Part shown: piece after piece, positions 43,606-51,130 of the stretch
Numbering within the stretch: position 1 is the stretch's first letter
Layout: each line of letters starts with the position of its first letter
NCBI GenBank assembly: GCA_964569795.1
Contig: CAZMVB010000005.1
Coordinates: 62,001 to 126,000, forward strand
Direction of reading: 5' to 3'
Length of the DNA stretch: 64,000 bases
Source of the DNA: JAHJDS01 sp964569795
Lineage (GTDB): Bacteria; Desulfobacterota; Desulfarculia; Desulfarculales; JAHJDS01
The notes under the pieces: model-generated
Databases searched by the model: none
Seen by the model: the letters and a program-made list of their open reading frames with translations, nothing else
What the model was told of the DNA's origin: nothing
Translations under genes and position numbers: made by a program

Positions 43606-44835
43606 ATGAAGCCGACAATAGTGGTCCTCGTCATTATCTTCTCTCTGATCCTGACTCCTTTTTCTCCAGCATCCGCGGCGGGCCGGCTGATGCCTTCGGA
43701 CATTGTCTATCTGGGGGCCTTCCGGCTGCCAGGTCCGTCGGGCGGGTCCAACTGGGGATACTCGGGCGGCGGGGCGACCTATTTTCCCGGCGGCGACCCG
43801 CGCGGAGCCCGGGACGGTTTCCCGGGCTCGATCTTCGCCTTTGGGCACGACTGGCAGTACTTTGTGTCCGAGATCAGCATCCCCCGGCCCAAAAAGAGCC
43901 GCAACGTCAAGCGCCTGCCCGTCGCCAAAACCCTCCAGCCCTTTGCCAACATCCGCCGGGGGGTCAAGCTGACCGGGGAAACTTACAGGTACGGCGCCCT
44001 GGCCTACCTTCCGCCCCAGGGCGCCCAGAAAAAGGGCAAGCTCCATTTCGCCTTTGGCTTCCACATGCAGTACAAGCGGGTCACCTCCCACGGCTGGCGG
44101 GACCTGAACCTGGCGGCCGGGCCCTCGGTCGGTCTGTGGTACATCGGCCAGGAGTCGCCCCACTACACCAATGACTACATGTTCGCCATACCGGCCCAGT
44201 GGGCCGACAAGTACGTCGGCGGCCGGCGGCTGGCCACGGGCCGCTACCGCGAGGGGGGCCTGAGCGGCCTGGGGCCGACCCTGTTCGCCATCGCCCCCTG
44301 GCAGCACGGCAACCCTCCCCCACCGGGGACGGTCATCAAACCCGTCCCCTTGATCAAGTACAGTCCCTTTGGCGGCCCGCACCGGATGAAGGGTTACAAG
44401 AACTGCCTGTTCTTCACCGGCGGTGCCTGGCTGACCTGGAAGGGCCGGTCGGCCGTGGTCCTGGTGGGGACCACGCCCCTGGGCCAGTGCTGGTACGGCT
44501 ACCGGAACGGGACCCGCCACGATGACTGCCAGCCCCGCTGCCCTGACTCCCTGGGAAGCCGGGGCTACTGGGCCACCCGGACCCAGCCCCAGTTCGTCTT
44601 TTTCGATCCCGCCGAACTGGCCGCCGTGGCCCAGGGCCGGATGAAACCGTGGCAGCCCCAGCCCTACGCCGCCTATAACCTGGCCCCGTACATGTTCCGG
44701 CCCAAGAAACACCCCAATACCCGGTACCTGGTCGGGGCGATGGCCTATGACCGGGCCCGAGGTTTTCTGTACGTCTTCGAGCGACAGGCCGAGGACGACG
44801 ACAAGTCGGTCGTTCACGTCTTCAAATTAAAATAA
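43606..44835 (+). CDS. Exported protein of unknown function, beta-propeller-like
   Basis: 409 residues with a clear signal peptide (IVVLVIIFSLILTPFSPASA). The mature part is rich in Gly, Tyr and Trp, with repeated strand-like segments such as DIVYLGAFRLPGPSGGS, SIFAFGHDWQYFVSEISIP and YLVGAMAYDRARGFLYVFER. A propeller is plausible, but I do not recognise a family. A strong AT-rich leader precedes it. It is monocistronic, followed by repeat cluster C. Confidence 0.75.
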   Translation: MKPTIVVLVIIFSLILTPFSPASAAGRLMPSDIVYLGAFRLPGPSGGSNWGYSGGGATYFPGGDPRGARDGFPGSIFAFGHDWQYFVSEISIPRPKKSRNVKRLPVAKTLQPFANIRRGVKLTGETYRYGALAYLPPQGAQKKGKLHFAFGFHMQYKRVTSHGWRDLNLAAGPSVGLWYIGQESPHYTNDYMFAIPAQWADKYVGGRRLATGRYREGGLSGLGPTLFAIAPWQHGNPPPPGTVIKPVPLIKYSPFGGPHRMKGYKNCLFFTGGAWLTWKGRSAVVLVGTTPLGQCWYGYRNGTRHDDCQPRCPDSLGSRGYWATRTQPQFVFFDPAELAAVAQGRMKPWQPQPYAAYNLAPYMFRPKKHPNTRYLVGAMAYDRARGFLYVFERQAEDDDKSVVHVFKLK

Positions 44836-44938
44836 GCGGGGCGCCAGTGGGCGGGCGGCAGTGACTGACGTAGTGGCCGCAGTGAACGGGGACGACCGAG
44901 TGACCCCGGCACCATCGACCGTCGCGAATGAAACGGCG

Positions 44939-45094
44939 GCCCCCCTCACCCTAACCCTCTCCCCCATAGGGGGGAGAGGGGACCCGAAGCGGACCAACAA
45001 AGCAGCCGCCGACGTAGTGGGGGCGGCAGGCGCGGGCGAGGAGCAAACACCGGCACAGGTGTTGGTCGTGAATTAAGAGGCGCCCCTTGGCGCC
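44939..45094. repeat. Composite dispersed repeat, copy 2 (inverted), in repeat cluster C
   Basis: In reverse complement the block order equals that of 14594-14750: paired GGCGCC, TTAATTCACGACC, CTCGCCCGCGCC, ACGTCGGCGGCTGC, GGTCCGCTTCGGG, the hairpin CCTCTCCCCCCTATGGGGGA, and GGGTTAGGGTGAGGGGGG. One extra block (ACACCTGTGCCGGTGTT, itself an inverted repeat) is present. More diverged repeat sequence extends left to 44838. Confidence 0.85.
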
Positions 45095-45105
45095 TGGCCG
45101 GGCCG

Positions 45106-45387
45106 ATGGCGACCGGTCCGGCCGTTGTCAAGGCGGCGGCCGCGACGGACAATGGCGTCCGGGTTTGCCGGCTTGTCTGCCGGCCCATATGTCACTGGGT
45201 CGTAATGCAGCGGCGCTGCCGACCGGGGATGCTCTGCCGCTTCAAGAGCCACGTCTTTTGCCGTTGTTATGTTCGGCCCAGGGGTTGCGCCAAGCGATGC
45301 CGGTCAAGGCCCGTTGTCGCGCGCTGTTCCCGGGTGGGCTGGTGCCGGGTCAGGGTCAGGTTCTGCCGGTGCGGGTATCCCCGGTGA
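45106..45387 (+). CDS. Small Cys/Arg-rich protein, possible 5'-damaged family member
   Basis: 93 residues with about 15 Cys and many Arg. Phrases such as CRLVCRPICHWVVMQRRCRP echo the C-W-x spacing of the minus-strand Cys/Arg-rich paralogues at 55-62 kb. Unlike them it has no hydrophobic signal peptide, and its start lies right after repeat cluster C, so the leader may have been lost. A perfect terminator follows at 45438, which supports transcription. Could be a remnant. Confidence 0.45.
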   Translation: MATGPAVVKAAAATDNGVRVCRLVCRPICHWVVMQRRCRPGMLCRFKSHVFCRCYVRPRGCAKRCRSRPVVARCSRVGWCRVRVRFCRCGYPR

Positions 45388-45437
45388 CCCGGGGGCCCGG
45401 CTGGTCGCAGCGCCGCCGGCCAGGCAGAGGCATGAAT

Positions 45438-45470
45438 AAAGGGTGGGGTTCGCCCCACCCTTTTATATTT
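45438..45470 (+). terminator. Rho-independent terminator
   Basis: AAAGGGTGGGG-TTCG-CCCCACCCTTT is an 11-base perfect stem with a UUCG tetraloop, followed by TATATTT. Because the stem is flanked by A on one side and T on the other it could work for both strands, including the DUF2569 gene ending at 45547. Confidence 0.85.
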
Positions 45471-45546
45471 CGTCCGGATCGCTAGGAGGGCCCGCCCCGG
45501 GCCGGCTCGAGTCGCCAGCCGCTAATGATGGGCGCTCCGGTTCGCC

Positions 45547-45960
45547 TCAGTTGACAAAGGTATTCTTGACCCGGGTCGATTTCACGAAATAACCGATCCA
45601 CAGACAGCTCAAGACCAAATTCACGATCTCGCCACCCTGCACCCGCTGGACCATGATGATCGTGATGATGTTGATCACGATCCCGATGGCCAGCAGGACG
45701 ACGATCAGCTTCGGCGCCCATTTCTTCTTGAGGAAGATGACGATCAGTTCCAGCACGATCAGGGCCAGGCCGATGATCATCAAGACCGTCAGGGTGGAAA
45801 TGAACTTGGCCAACTCCGGCGCCCGTTGGCCCAGGGCGCCAATTCCGACCAGAATGACAATCGAAAAGATCAATCCGACAAAGGCCAGGATGACGTAAAC
45901 CAGTAACCAGCCGCCGATGCCCTTCAGTTCCCTGGTCTCCGGCGCCGCCTGCTCGTTCAT
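45547..45960 (-). CDS. DUF2569 family membrane protein
   Basis: 137 residues with GGGGGAC just before the ATG. Four transmembrane helices; begins LKGIGGWLLVYVILAFVGLI and ends WIGYFVKSTRVKNTFVN, the DUF2569 signature. Function unknown. A paralogue lies at 58601-59050 with the same C-terminal KS-x-RV-x-NTFV ending. Confidence 0.88.
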   Translation of the reverse strand: MNEQAAPETRELKGIGGWLLVYVILAFVGLIFSIVILVGIGALGQRAPELAKFISTLTVLMIIGLALIVLELIVIFLKKKWAPKLIVVLLAIGIVINIITIIMVQRVQGGEIVNLVLSCLWIGYFVKSTRVKNTFVN

Positions 45961-46124
45961 TTAGTCCCCCCTGTTGAATAATGCTTCTGTCTCAAAGAAT
46001 ATTAATTTGTGATTATAACATTACTATGCAATAACTCAAGCGTTTTCTCGGCGTAGATCCGCCATCCGGGCGCGCATTCTGCCGGAAGAAGCGCGGTCCA
46101 GGGCGGCCGGCCCGTGGCGCTGAC

Positions 46125-46439
46125 TCAACCGTAAAGTTCGCTCACCGCGGCCGTCACATCTTTTCTGACCGCGGCCATCCTGGGTCGCAGGATCATCCAG
46201 AACAGCAGGCCCCCGGTCACCAGGACGCCCCAGGGCGACCCAAAGGTATCGCTGACCGCGATCAGCTTTTTCTTGTCATTGAGCCTGACCAGGGCGGCCA
46301 CGTAGGGGCTCTTTTTTACCAGGACGCCCTTGCCCAGGCCCCACATCGGCCTGACGGTGTACTGGGGCAACCGTTCGGTCAGCCTGGCTTGAACCTGTTC
46401 GTAGGACGGAAAAAGACCGGGCACCGCCACTTTTTCCAT
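46125..46439 (-). CDS. Small membrane protein of unknown function
   Basis: 104 residues with a very strong AAAGGAGGTGTG ribosome site. It begins with a soluble segment (YEQVQARLTERLPQYTVRPM, GVLVKKSPYVAALVRL), then one hydrophobic helix (WGVLVTGGLLFWMILRP). I do not recognise the family. Possibly linked to the DUF2569 gene downstream (164 bases). Confidence 0.7.
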   Translation of the reverse strand: MEKVAVPGLFPSYEQVQARLTERLPQYTVRPMWGLGKGVLVKKSPYVAALVRLNDKKKLIAVSDTFGSPWGVLVTGGLLFWMILRPRMAAVRKDVTAAVSELYG

Positions 46440-46678
46440 GAGTCACACCTCCTTTGGCGGGTCAGCGATAAATCGAGCTCAGCCGCGTCGAACCGGTTAT
46501 TAAAATTCTTATCAGCAGCGTCACCACAGGGCAAGTCCCGATCACCTGGCAGCCGGAGTACCGTGCCGCTGCGCAACAATAGGCAGTTGACCCCCGAATG
46601 ATGAAACGATTAACATAACTTCTAAAAGGTACGGGGTATTTGACAAGGCGGATAATTATCGGGGGCCGGGAGGTGCTC

Positions 46679-47638
46679 ATGGGCAGGTCGGTTTTGATCG
46701 GTGCTGTTTGTTCACTGTTGATCGCGGCCGGGGCCCAGGCGGCCTCCCCGCCCAAGTCACCGGGACCGGTCAACGCCCTGTTCATCTACTGGCGCGGTGA
46801 GACCGACTGCGCCCGGGGGCTCAAGGCCGGATTGATCCAGCGGGGGATCAAGCTCCGCGCCATTTCATTCAACGCCGAGCGCAATAAAAGACGTCTGGAC
46901 GCATTTCTCAGAGGCCTCAGGCCCGCCAACTATAAATTCATCTACACCTTCGGGACCACGGTCAGCCTGGCGGTCAAGAAGCGAGTCCACAAAATTCCGA
47001 TCGTCTTTGGGATCGTCTCGGCCCCGGTGCGGGCCGGCCTGATCAAGGCCTGGGGTCCGTCGGGCACGAACGTGGTCGGGATCAGCGCCACCATGACCCT
47101 GGCCGACCACCTGGGGCTGATCTCCCGGCTGGGCCGATTCAAAAGGATCGGCTTCCTCCACAACCCCCTCGAAAAGAACTCGGTGATCGAGCTGGACGAA
47201 CTGAAGAAGCTGCTCGCGGCCCGGGGCGTGAGCCTGGTCGTGGCCCGGGCCCGTAGCGACCGGGAGGTGCCCACTGCGGTGCGGCAATTGATCCAGGCCC
47301 GGGTCGATCTGGTCTTTCTGCCGTCCGTGTCCCTGGTCATCGCCAACGCCCGGAAGATCGCGGCCGCCCTGACCGCCCGCCAGATCCCGACCTATGGGGC
47401 CACGGTCGGCCTGGTCAGGGCCGGGGCCATGATCGGCCTGGGGGTGACCTACGGCCAGGTGGGCCGGCTCCTGGCGGCCAAGGTGGCATTGATTCTGGCC
47501 GGAAAAAGTCCCGGTCATATCCCCTCCGAGCGGGTGAGCCCGAACCAGGCCACGATCTGGATCAACCCGGCCACCCTGAAAAAACTCGGTCGAACCCTGC
47601 CGGCATTTTTCAGGAAAAAGGCCGTACCCGTTCGCTGA
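46679..47638 (+). CDS. ABC transporter substrate-binding protein (ABC_sub_bind, TrpX-like)
   Basis: 319 residues from the ATG at 46679 with GGGAGG upstream. Signal peptide SVLIGAVCSLLIAAGAQAAS. YTFGTTVSLAVKKRVHKIPI, VFGIVSAPVRAGLIKAWGP and VTYGQVGRLLAAKVALILAG are typical of the PF04392 family of type-1 periplasmic binding folds. Cognate permease and ATPase genes are absent, so it may have a sensory role. The ligand is unknown. Confidence 0.88.
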   Translation: MGRSVLIGAVCSLLIAAGAQAASPPKSPGPVNALFIYWRGETDCARGLKAGLIQRGIKLRAISFNAERNKRRLDAFLRGLRPANYKFIYTFGTTVSLAVKKRVHKIPIVFGIVSAPVRAGLIKAWGPSGTNVVGISATMTLADHLGLISRLGRFKRIGFLHNPLEKNSVIELDELKKLLAARGVSLVVARARSDREVPTAVRQLIQARVDLVFLPSVSLVIANARKIAAALTARQIPTYGATVGLVRAGAMIGLGVTYGQVGRLLAAKVALILAGKSPGHIPSERVSPNQATIWINPATLKKLGRTLPAFFRKKAVPVR

Positions 47639-47658
47639 CCACCACGTAGGGGATATCC

Positions 47659-48315
47659 ATGATCAAGATCGTCGGATTGAGCGGCAGCCGGATCAAAGAG
47701 GGCAACGTCGAGGCCTATTTGTCCGCCTCCCTGGACCACGCTGCGGAACAAAAAGATGTCGAGACCGAACTGATCACCCTGGCCGTTAAAAAGATCGAGC
47801 CCTGCCTCCACTGCAACTGGTGCCTCAAGAAGCAGACCGCCGAAAAATACTGCGCCCAGGACGATGACATGGCCGGGATCTATCCCAAGCTGCTCGCAGC
47901 GGACGGGATCGTTCTGGCCTCGCCGGCCCACTTCGGCCGCCTGTCCGGGACCATGGCCGACGTCCTGGATCGGACCCGGGCCTTTGTCCACGGCAACGTC
48001 TATCGTTTTCCCCTCAAGAACAAGGTCGGCGGGGCCCTGGCCGTGACCTATTTCCGGGGGGCCGGCCTGGAGACCACCCTGTCCGGCCTGGATGTCTTTT
48101 TCCTGTGCCACCAGATGATCCTGGCCGTGAGCGGCCTGTATCACCTCGGGGCCGGGGCCTATTCCACCCGTCATGGCCTGGGCCTGTTCGAGAAGGAGCC
48201 CCGGCAGATGACCCTGGAGGACAACTATGGCCTGGTCTCGGCCCGGGTCCTGATGGATCGGATGATCGAGCTGATTCGAGTAATCAAAGCCGGAGAACAG
48301 GCTTTGAAAGGCTGA
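47659..48315 (+). CDS. Flavodoxin-like NAD(P)H-dependent FMN reductase
   Basis: 218 residues. IVGLSGSRIKEGNVEAYLSA is the FMN phosphate loop; CLHCNWCLKK and DGIVLASPAHFGRLSGTMAD follow, the pattern of iron-sulfur-flavoprotein-type reductases of anaerobes. It lies 20 bases after the binding-protein gene and may be co-transcribed. Electron partner unknown. Confidence 0.88.
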   Translation: MIKIVGLSGSRIKEGNVEAYLSASLDHAAEQKDVETELITLAVKKIEPCLHCNWCLKKQTAEKYCAQDDDMAGIYPKLLAADGIVLASPAHFGRLSGTMADVLDRTRAFVHGNVYRFPLKNKVGGALAVTYFRGAGLETTLSGLDVFFLCHQMILAVSGLYHLGAGAYSTRHGLGLFEKEPRQMTLEDNYGLVSARVLMDRMIELIRVIKAGEQALKG

Positions 48316-48457
48316 AGGTCCAGATTGTGACTCGCCAGTTGATTTATAAAAAGGCGGACGGCGGGCATGACTATAATCGTGATACCGGTACGCCTGGGCC
48401 ATGCTAAAATTTTACTTGGTAAGGCTGACTGAACCTTTCATTTCACGGAGGGATGTG

Positions 48458-49015
48458 ATGAGACGGTTTTCAGTGGCTTTAGGCGTTGTGGCCGTAGGTT
48501 TGTTCATTTGCCTGCCTGCGGCCCGGGCGGCCCTGGACCCCATCCTGGCCGCGATCCGGTCCGGTGATCTGAAAGCGGTGGAGGCCAGGCTGGCGGCCGC
48601 ACCGAAGTCGGTCATGGCCAAGGACTTCACCGGCCACACCGCCCTGCACTACGCCGCCAATTCCGGACGCGCCCGGATCGCCGCGCTCCTTTTGGCCAAG
48701 GGGGCCGACCCCAACGCCCTGAACATCGAGGGACGCTCGCCGCTGCATTTGGCGGCCATGCGCTGTTTTCTAGAGGTGGCAAAGGTCCTGATCGCCAAGG
48801 GGGCCAAGATCAATCTGCGGGGTACGATGTTCGGCTCCACGCCGCTGCACGTGGCCGCCGGGTTCGGGTGTGTGAAGGTGATCGCCCTGCTCCTGGACAA
48901 GGGGGCCAAGACGGACGTGAAGGACAAGCAGGGCCTGACGCCCCTGGGCGTGGCCCAAAAGGACAAGATGAAGGCCGTGGTGGAGCTATTCAAGAAGCGC
49001 GGCGTGACCAGGTAG
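48458..49015 (+). CDS. Exported ankyrin-repeat protein
   Basis: The ATG at 48458 follows ACGGAGGG. The 185-residue product has a signal peptide (FSVALGVVAVGLFICLPAAR) and four ankyrin units (HTALHYAANSGRARIAALLL, RSPLHLAAMRCFLEVAKVLI, STPLHVAAGFGCVKVIALLL, GLTPLGVAQKDKMKAVVELF). Periplasmic binding protein of unknown partner; closest in design to the protein at 14968. Confidence 0.88.
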   Translation: MRRFSVALGVVAVGLFICLPAARAALDPILAAIRSGDLKAVEARLAAAPKSVMAKDFTGHTALHYAANSGRARIAALLLAKGADPNALNIEGRSPLHLAAMRCFLEVAKVLIAKGAKINLRGTMFGSTPLHVAAGFGCVKVIALLLDKGAKTDVKDKQGLTPLGVAQKDKMKAVVELFKKRGVTR

Positions 49016-49184
49016 CTTTTTTTTGATGGTCTGATCGGCCGCCGGAGGACGGTACGAAAATTCCAGCGCCGGCGGCCTGCTTTTTCGGGCGGGTCCCAAT
49101 GGGCCGGATGATCGACTGATCCAGCTGATCGAGGCCGGCCAGGAGGACCTTCGAAGGTGAGTCTCACCAGAGGTCATTGAGACA

Positions 49185-50456
49185 GTGTTACAAGAAGACC
49201 AAACTGCTGAACTTCTATTATGGTGCGAACAGGAATTGGGCGTAGAGCTACGCCAAATAAGAGGGAATTTGACAAAAGCATTAACACGGGCTTCAGCTGT
49301 CTGGGAACTATTAGTAATTGAAGAGGCTTCTAGGCTTGGAAAGGTGCAATATGAGCCGGACGCTGAAGGCAGCCCGGATCTATTTATTGAATTCCCTAAT
49401 GGGCGTCCCGTTTGGATCGAAATTAAATATCTGGCTAGGCGTTATGTCAAAGAAGAACAACAGACGCAAGAGGTTGCTAATTGGATATTTAATGAGGCCA
49501 AGCGGCTTGGCGTACCACCTGAATCGGTCAAGCCGCGTTTCGGTCGTTTTGTTAGTGACAAAGGAAAATCAATTAGGATTTTACCGCAAATTAATATGAG
49601 GAAGTTTTTCCTAAACGACCCAGAATTGCGCTACTTTTTCCGTAGGATAAAAATGTTTCCACATCACAATTTTTCTTGCGACCTTACTGATTATACCATT
49701 TCGATTGATTATTGGCCTAAATTTCCATCATCAGGATATACTAGTTGGTCTGAATTACCTCTTGAACAACCAGCAATAGCCAAAGAGAATGCCATTTATA
49801 GGGCCTTGAGAGAAAAGGGTAAACAACACAAAGTCGAGGCTCCCCATGTAATATGCATTGGAAGCGATCAAAGCCCTGCATTAAATAGAAAAATTTATCA
49901 GGGTAATCTTGCTATTGAAAGAGCAATCGAATATGCTTTCAAAGATTATAGCTCCATTTCAGCCGCCATTATTGTCTTCATCGAATCAAATATTGATATT
50001 TTTGGCCAGGAAGAAGAGCGGAAGGCAGAGTTGAAAATATTTGAAAATCCAAGTGCAACACACCCACTTGAGGCTTCACAATTACATTTATTAACAACAA
50101 TGAACTTTAATAGACGGAAGTATACATCTACGCTGCCAAATAATGAGACTAACGACTTGGAACGTTTTCTGCGTGTATCAGGGTGCTTAACTTGGAGGTC
50201 AACGGAAATGAGTGAATTTGTTGAAATCCCTTCTAACACACTGATGAGGATTCTATCAGGGAAAACCAATTTATATGATTCATTTCGTATTCGACCTGGT
50301 GATTTTCGAAGAATACCCTTTGAAAATGGATGGGCCATTCGGAGTGTTTCTATGAAAGAAGGAAATATTGAAAAGGGGGAAGATTCAAAGGTCGTATTGG
50401 AACTCGTTTCACCAATATTTAATCCATACAGGCCGCACAAAAAAAGTAAAGGTTAG
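49185..50456 (+). CDS. AT-rich orphan with PD-(D/E)XK nuclease signature
   Basis: 423 residues from a GTG with no strong ribosome site. Residues 64-81 read as Pro-Asp65, then WIEIK with Glu79-x-Lys81, and Glu41 upstream in a helix: the PD-(D/E)XK core of restriction-like nucleases. The C-terminal two-thirds is unrecognised. Base composition is strongly AT-rich compared with both sides (roughly 49170-50470), so it is probably acquired. No methylase or partner gene is adjacent. A defence or repair role is inference. Confidence 0.78.
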   Translation: MLQEDQTAELLLWCEQELGVELRQIRGNLTKALTRASAVWELLVIEEASRLGKVQYEPDAEGSPDLFIEFPNGRPVWIEIKYLARRYVKEEQQTQEVANWIFNEAKRLGVPPESVKPRFGRFVSDKGKSIRILPQINMRKFFLNDPELRYFFRRIKMFPHHNFSCDLTDYTISIDYWPKFPSSGYTSWSELPLEQPAIAKENAIYRALREKGKQHKVEAPHVICIGSDQSPALNRKIYQGNLAIERAIEYAFKDYSSISAAIIVFIESNIDIFGQEEERKAELKIFENPSATHPLEASQLHLLTTMNFNRRKYTSTLPNNETNDLERFLRVSGCLTWRSTEMSEFVEIPSNTLMRILSGKTNLYDSFRIRPGDFRRIPFENGWAIRSVSMKEGNIEKGEDSKVVLELVSPIFNPYRPHKKSKG

Positions 50457-50553
50457 GCAGACGTTACTGCTAAAACAGGCTGGCTGTTTTCTGATAAAGG
50501 GACTTCTTTCTGCTGGCAGCGAATTTGCCGAATGTAATAGAGGCTGTCGGCCC

Positions 50554-51123
50554 TCAACCCCGGGGCGCCTTCGGCCTGAGGACCACGGCCGGCCGGGTGC
50601 GCTCGGAATACCTGAAATCCAAAGACTCATGAACGGTCCCGTACCTGCCCTCCAGATCCGCCAGGGGACCGGCATCCAGGGCCCGGGTGGGACAGGACTC
50701 GATGCAGGCCGGGAGTTTTCCTTGGGTCCAGAGGTCCAGGCAGAAGTCGCACTTGCCCATCTTGGCCCCCGGGGTGGGTCCGAACTGCGGGGCGTCATAG
50801 GGGCAGGCCTTGCGGCACTTCTCGTCGCAGGCCTCATTGCCCAGGCAGGCCTCCCGGTCCACGACCACGATCCCGTCCGCCTCGCGCTTGGAGATGGCCC
50901 CCACCGGACAGGCCTCAACGCAGATCGGCTTCAGGCACTGGAAGCAGGGCAGCACCAGGTAGCTGACAAAGACCTCTGGCACCTCTCCTTGTTCAGTGTA
51001 GGCGATCCGCATCCAGTTCTCCGGACCGGCCGGGATGTCATGACAATCCTTGCAGGCGACGCGGCAGGCGCTGCAGCCGGTGCACCGGGTCTGATCGAAA
51101 TAGAAACCGACTTGCATGTCCAC
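50554..51123 (-). CDS. 4Fe-4S ferredoxin subunit (DmsB-like) of a molybdoenzyme
   Basis: 189 residues. Four [4Fe-4S] Cys groups are visible: DQTRCTGCSACRVACKDC, LPCFQCLKPICVEACPVGAI, ACDEKCRKACPYDAPQFG and KCDFCLDLWTQGKLPACIE. This is the electron-transfer subunit pattern of DMSO-reductase-family complexes. It starts seven bases after the catalytic-subunit stop. No membrane-anchor subunit follows before the convergent orphan gene. Confidence 0.92.
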   Translation of the reverse strand: MDMQVGFYFDQTRCTGCSACRVACKDCHDIPAGPENWMRIAYTEQGEVPEVFVSYLVLPCFQCLKPICVEACPVGAISKREADGIVVVDREACLGNEACDEKCRKACPYDAPQFGPTPGAKMGKCDFCLDLWTQGKLPACIESCPTRALDAGPLADLEGRYGTVHESLDFRYSERTRPAVVLRPKAPRG

Positions 51124-51130
51124 CCCCCCC

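Noticed and set aside
45087..45485. 132-codon plus-strand frame overlapping the small Cys-rich gene
   Set aside because: Runs through the terminator hairpin and into repeat sequence; the alternative frame has the family-like Cys spacing.
46639..46660. TTGACA with ATAATT considered as a promoter before the binding-protein gene
   Set aside because: The spacing is only about eight bases, too short for a sigma70 promoter.
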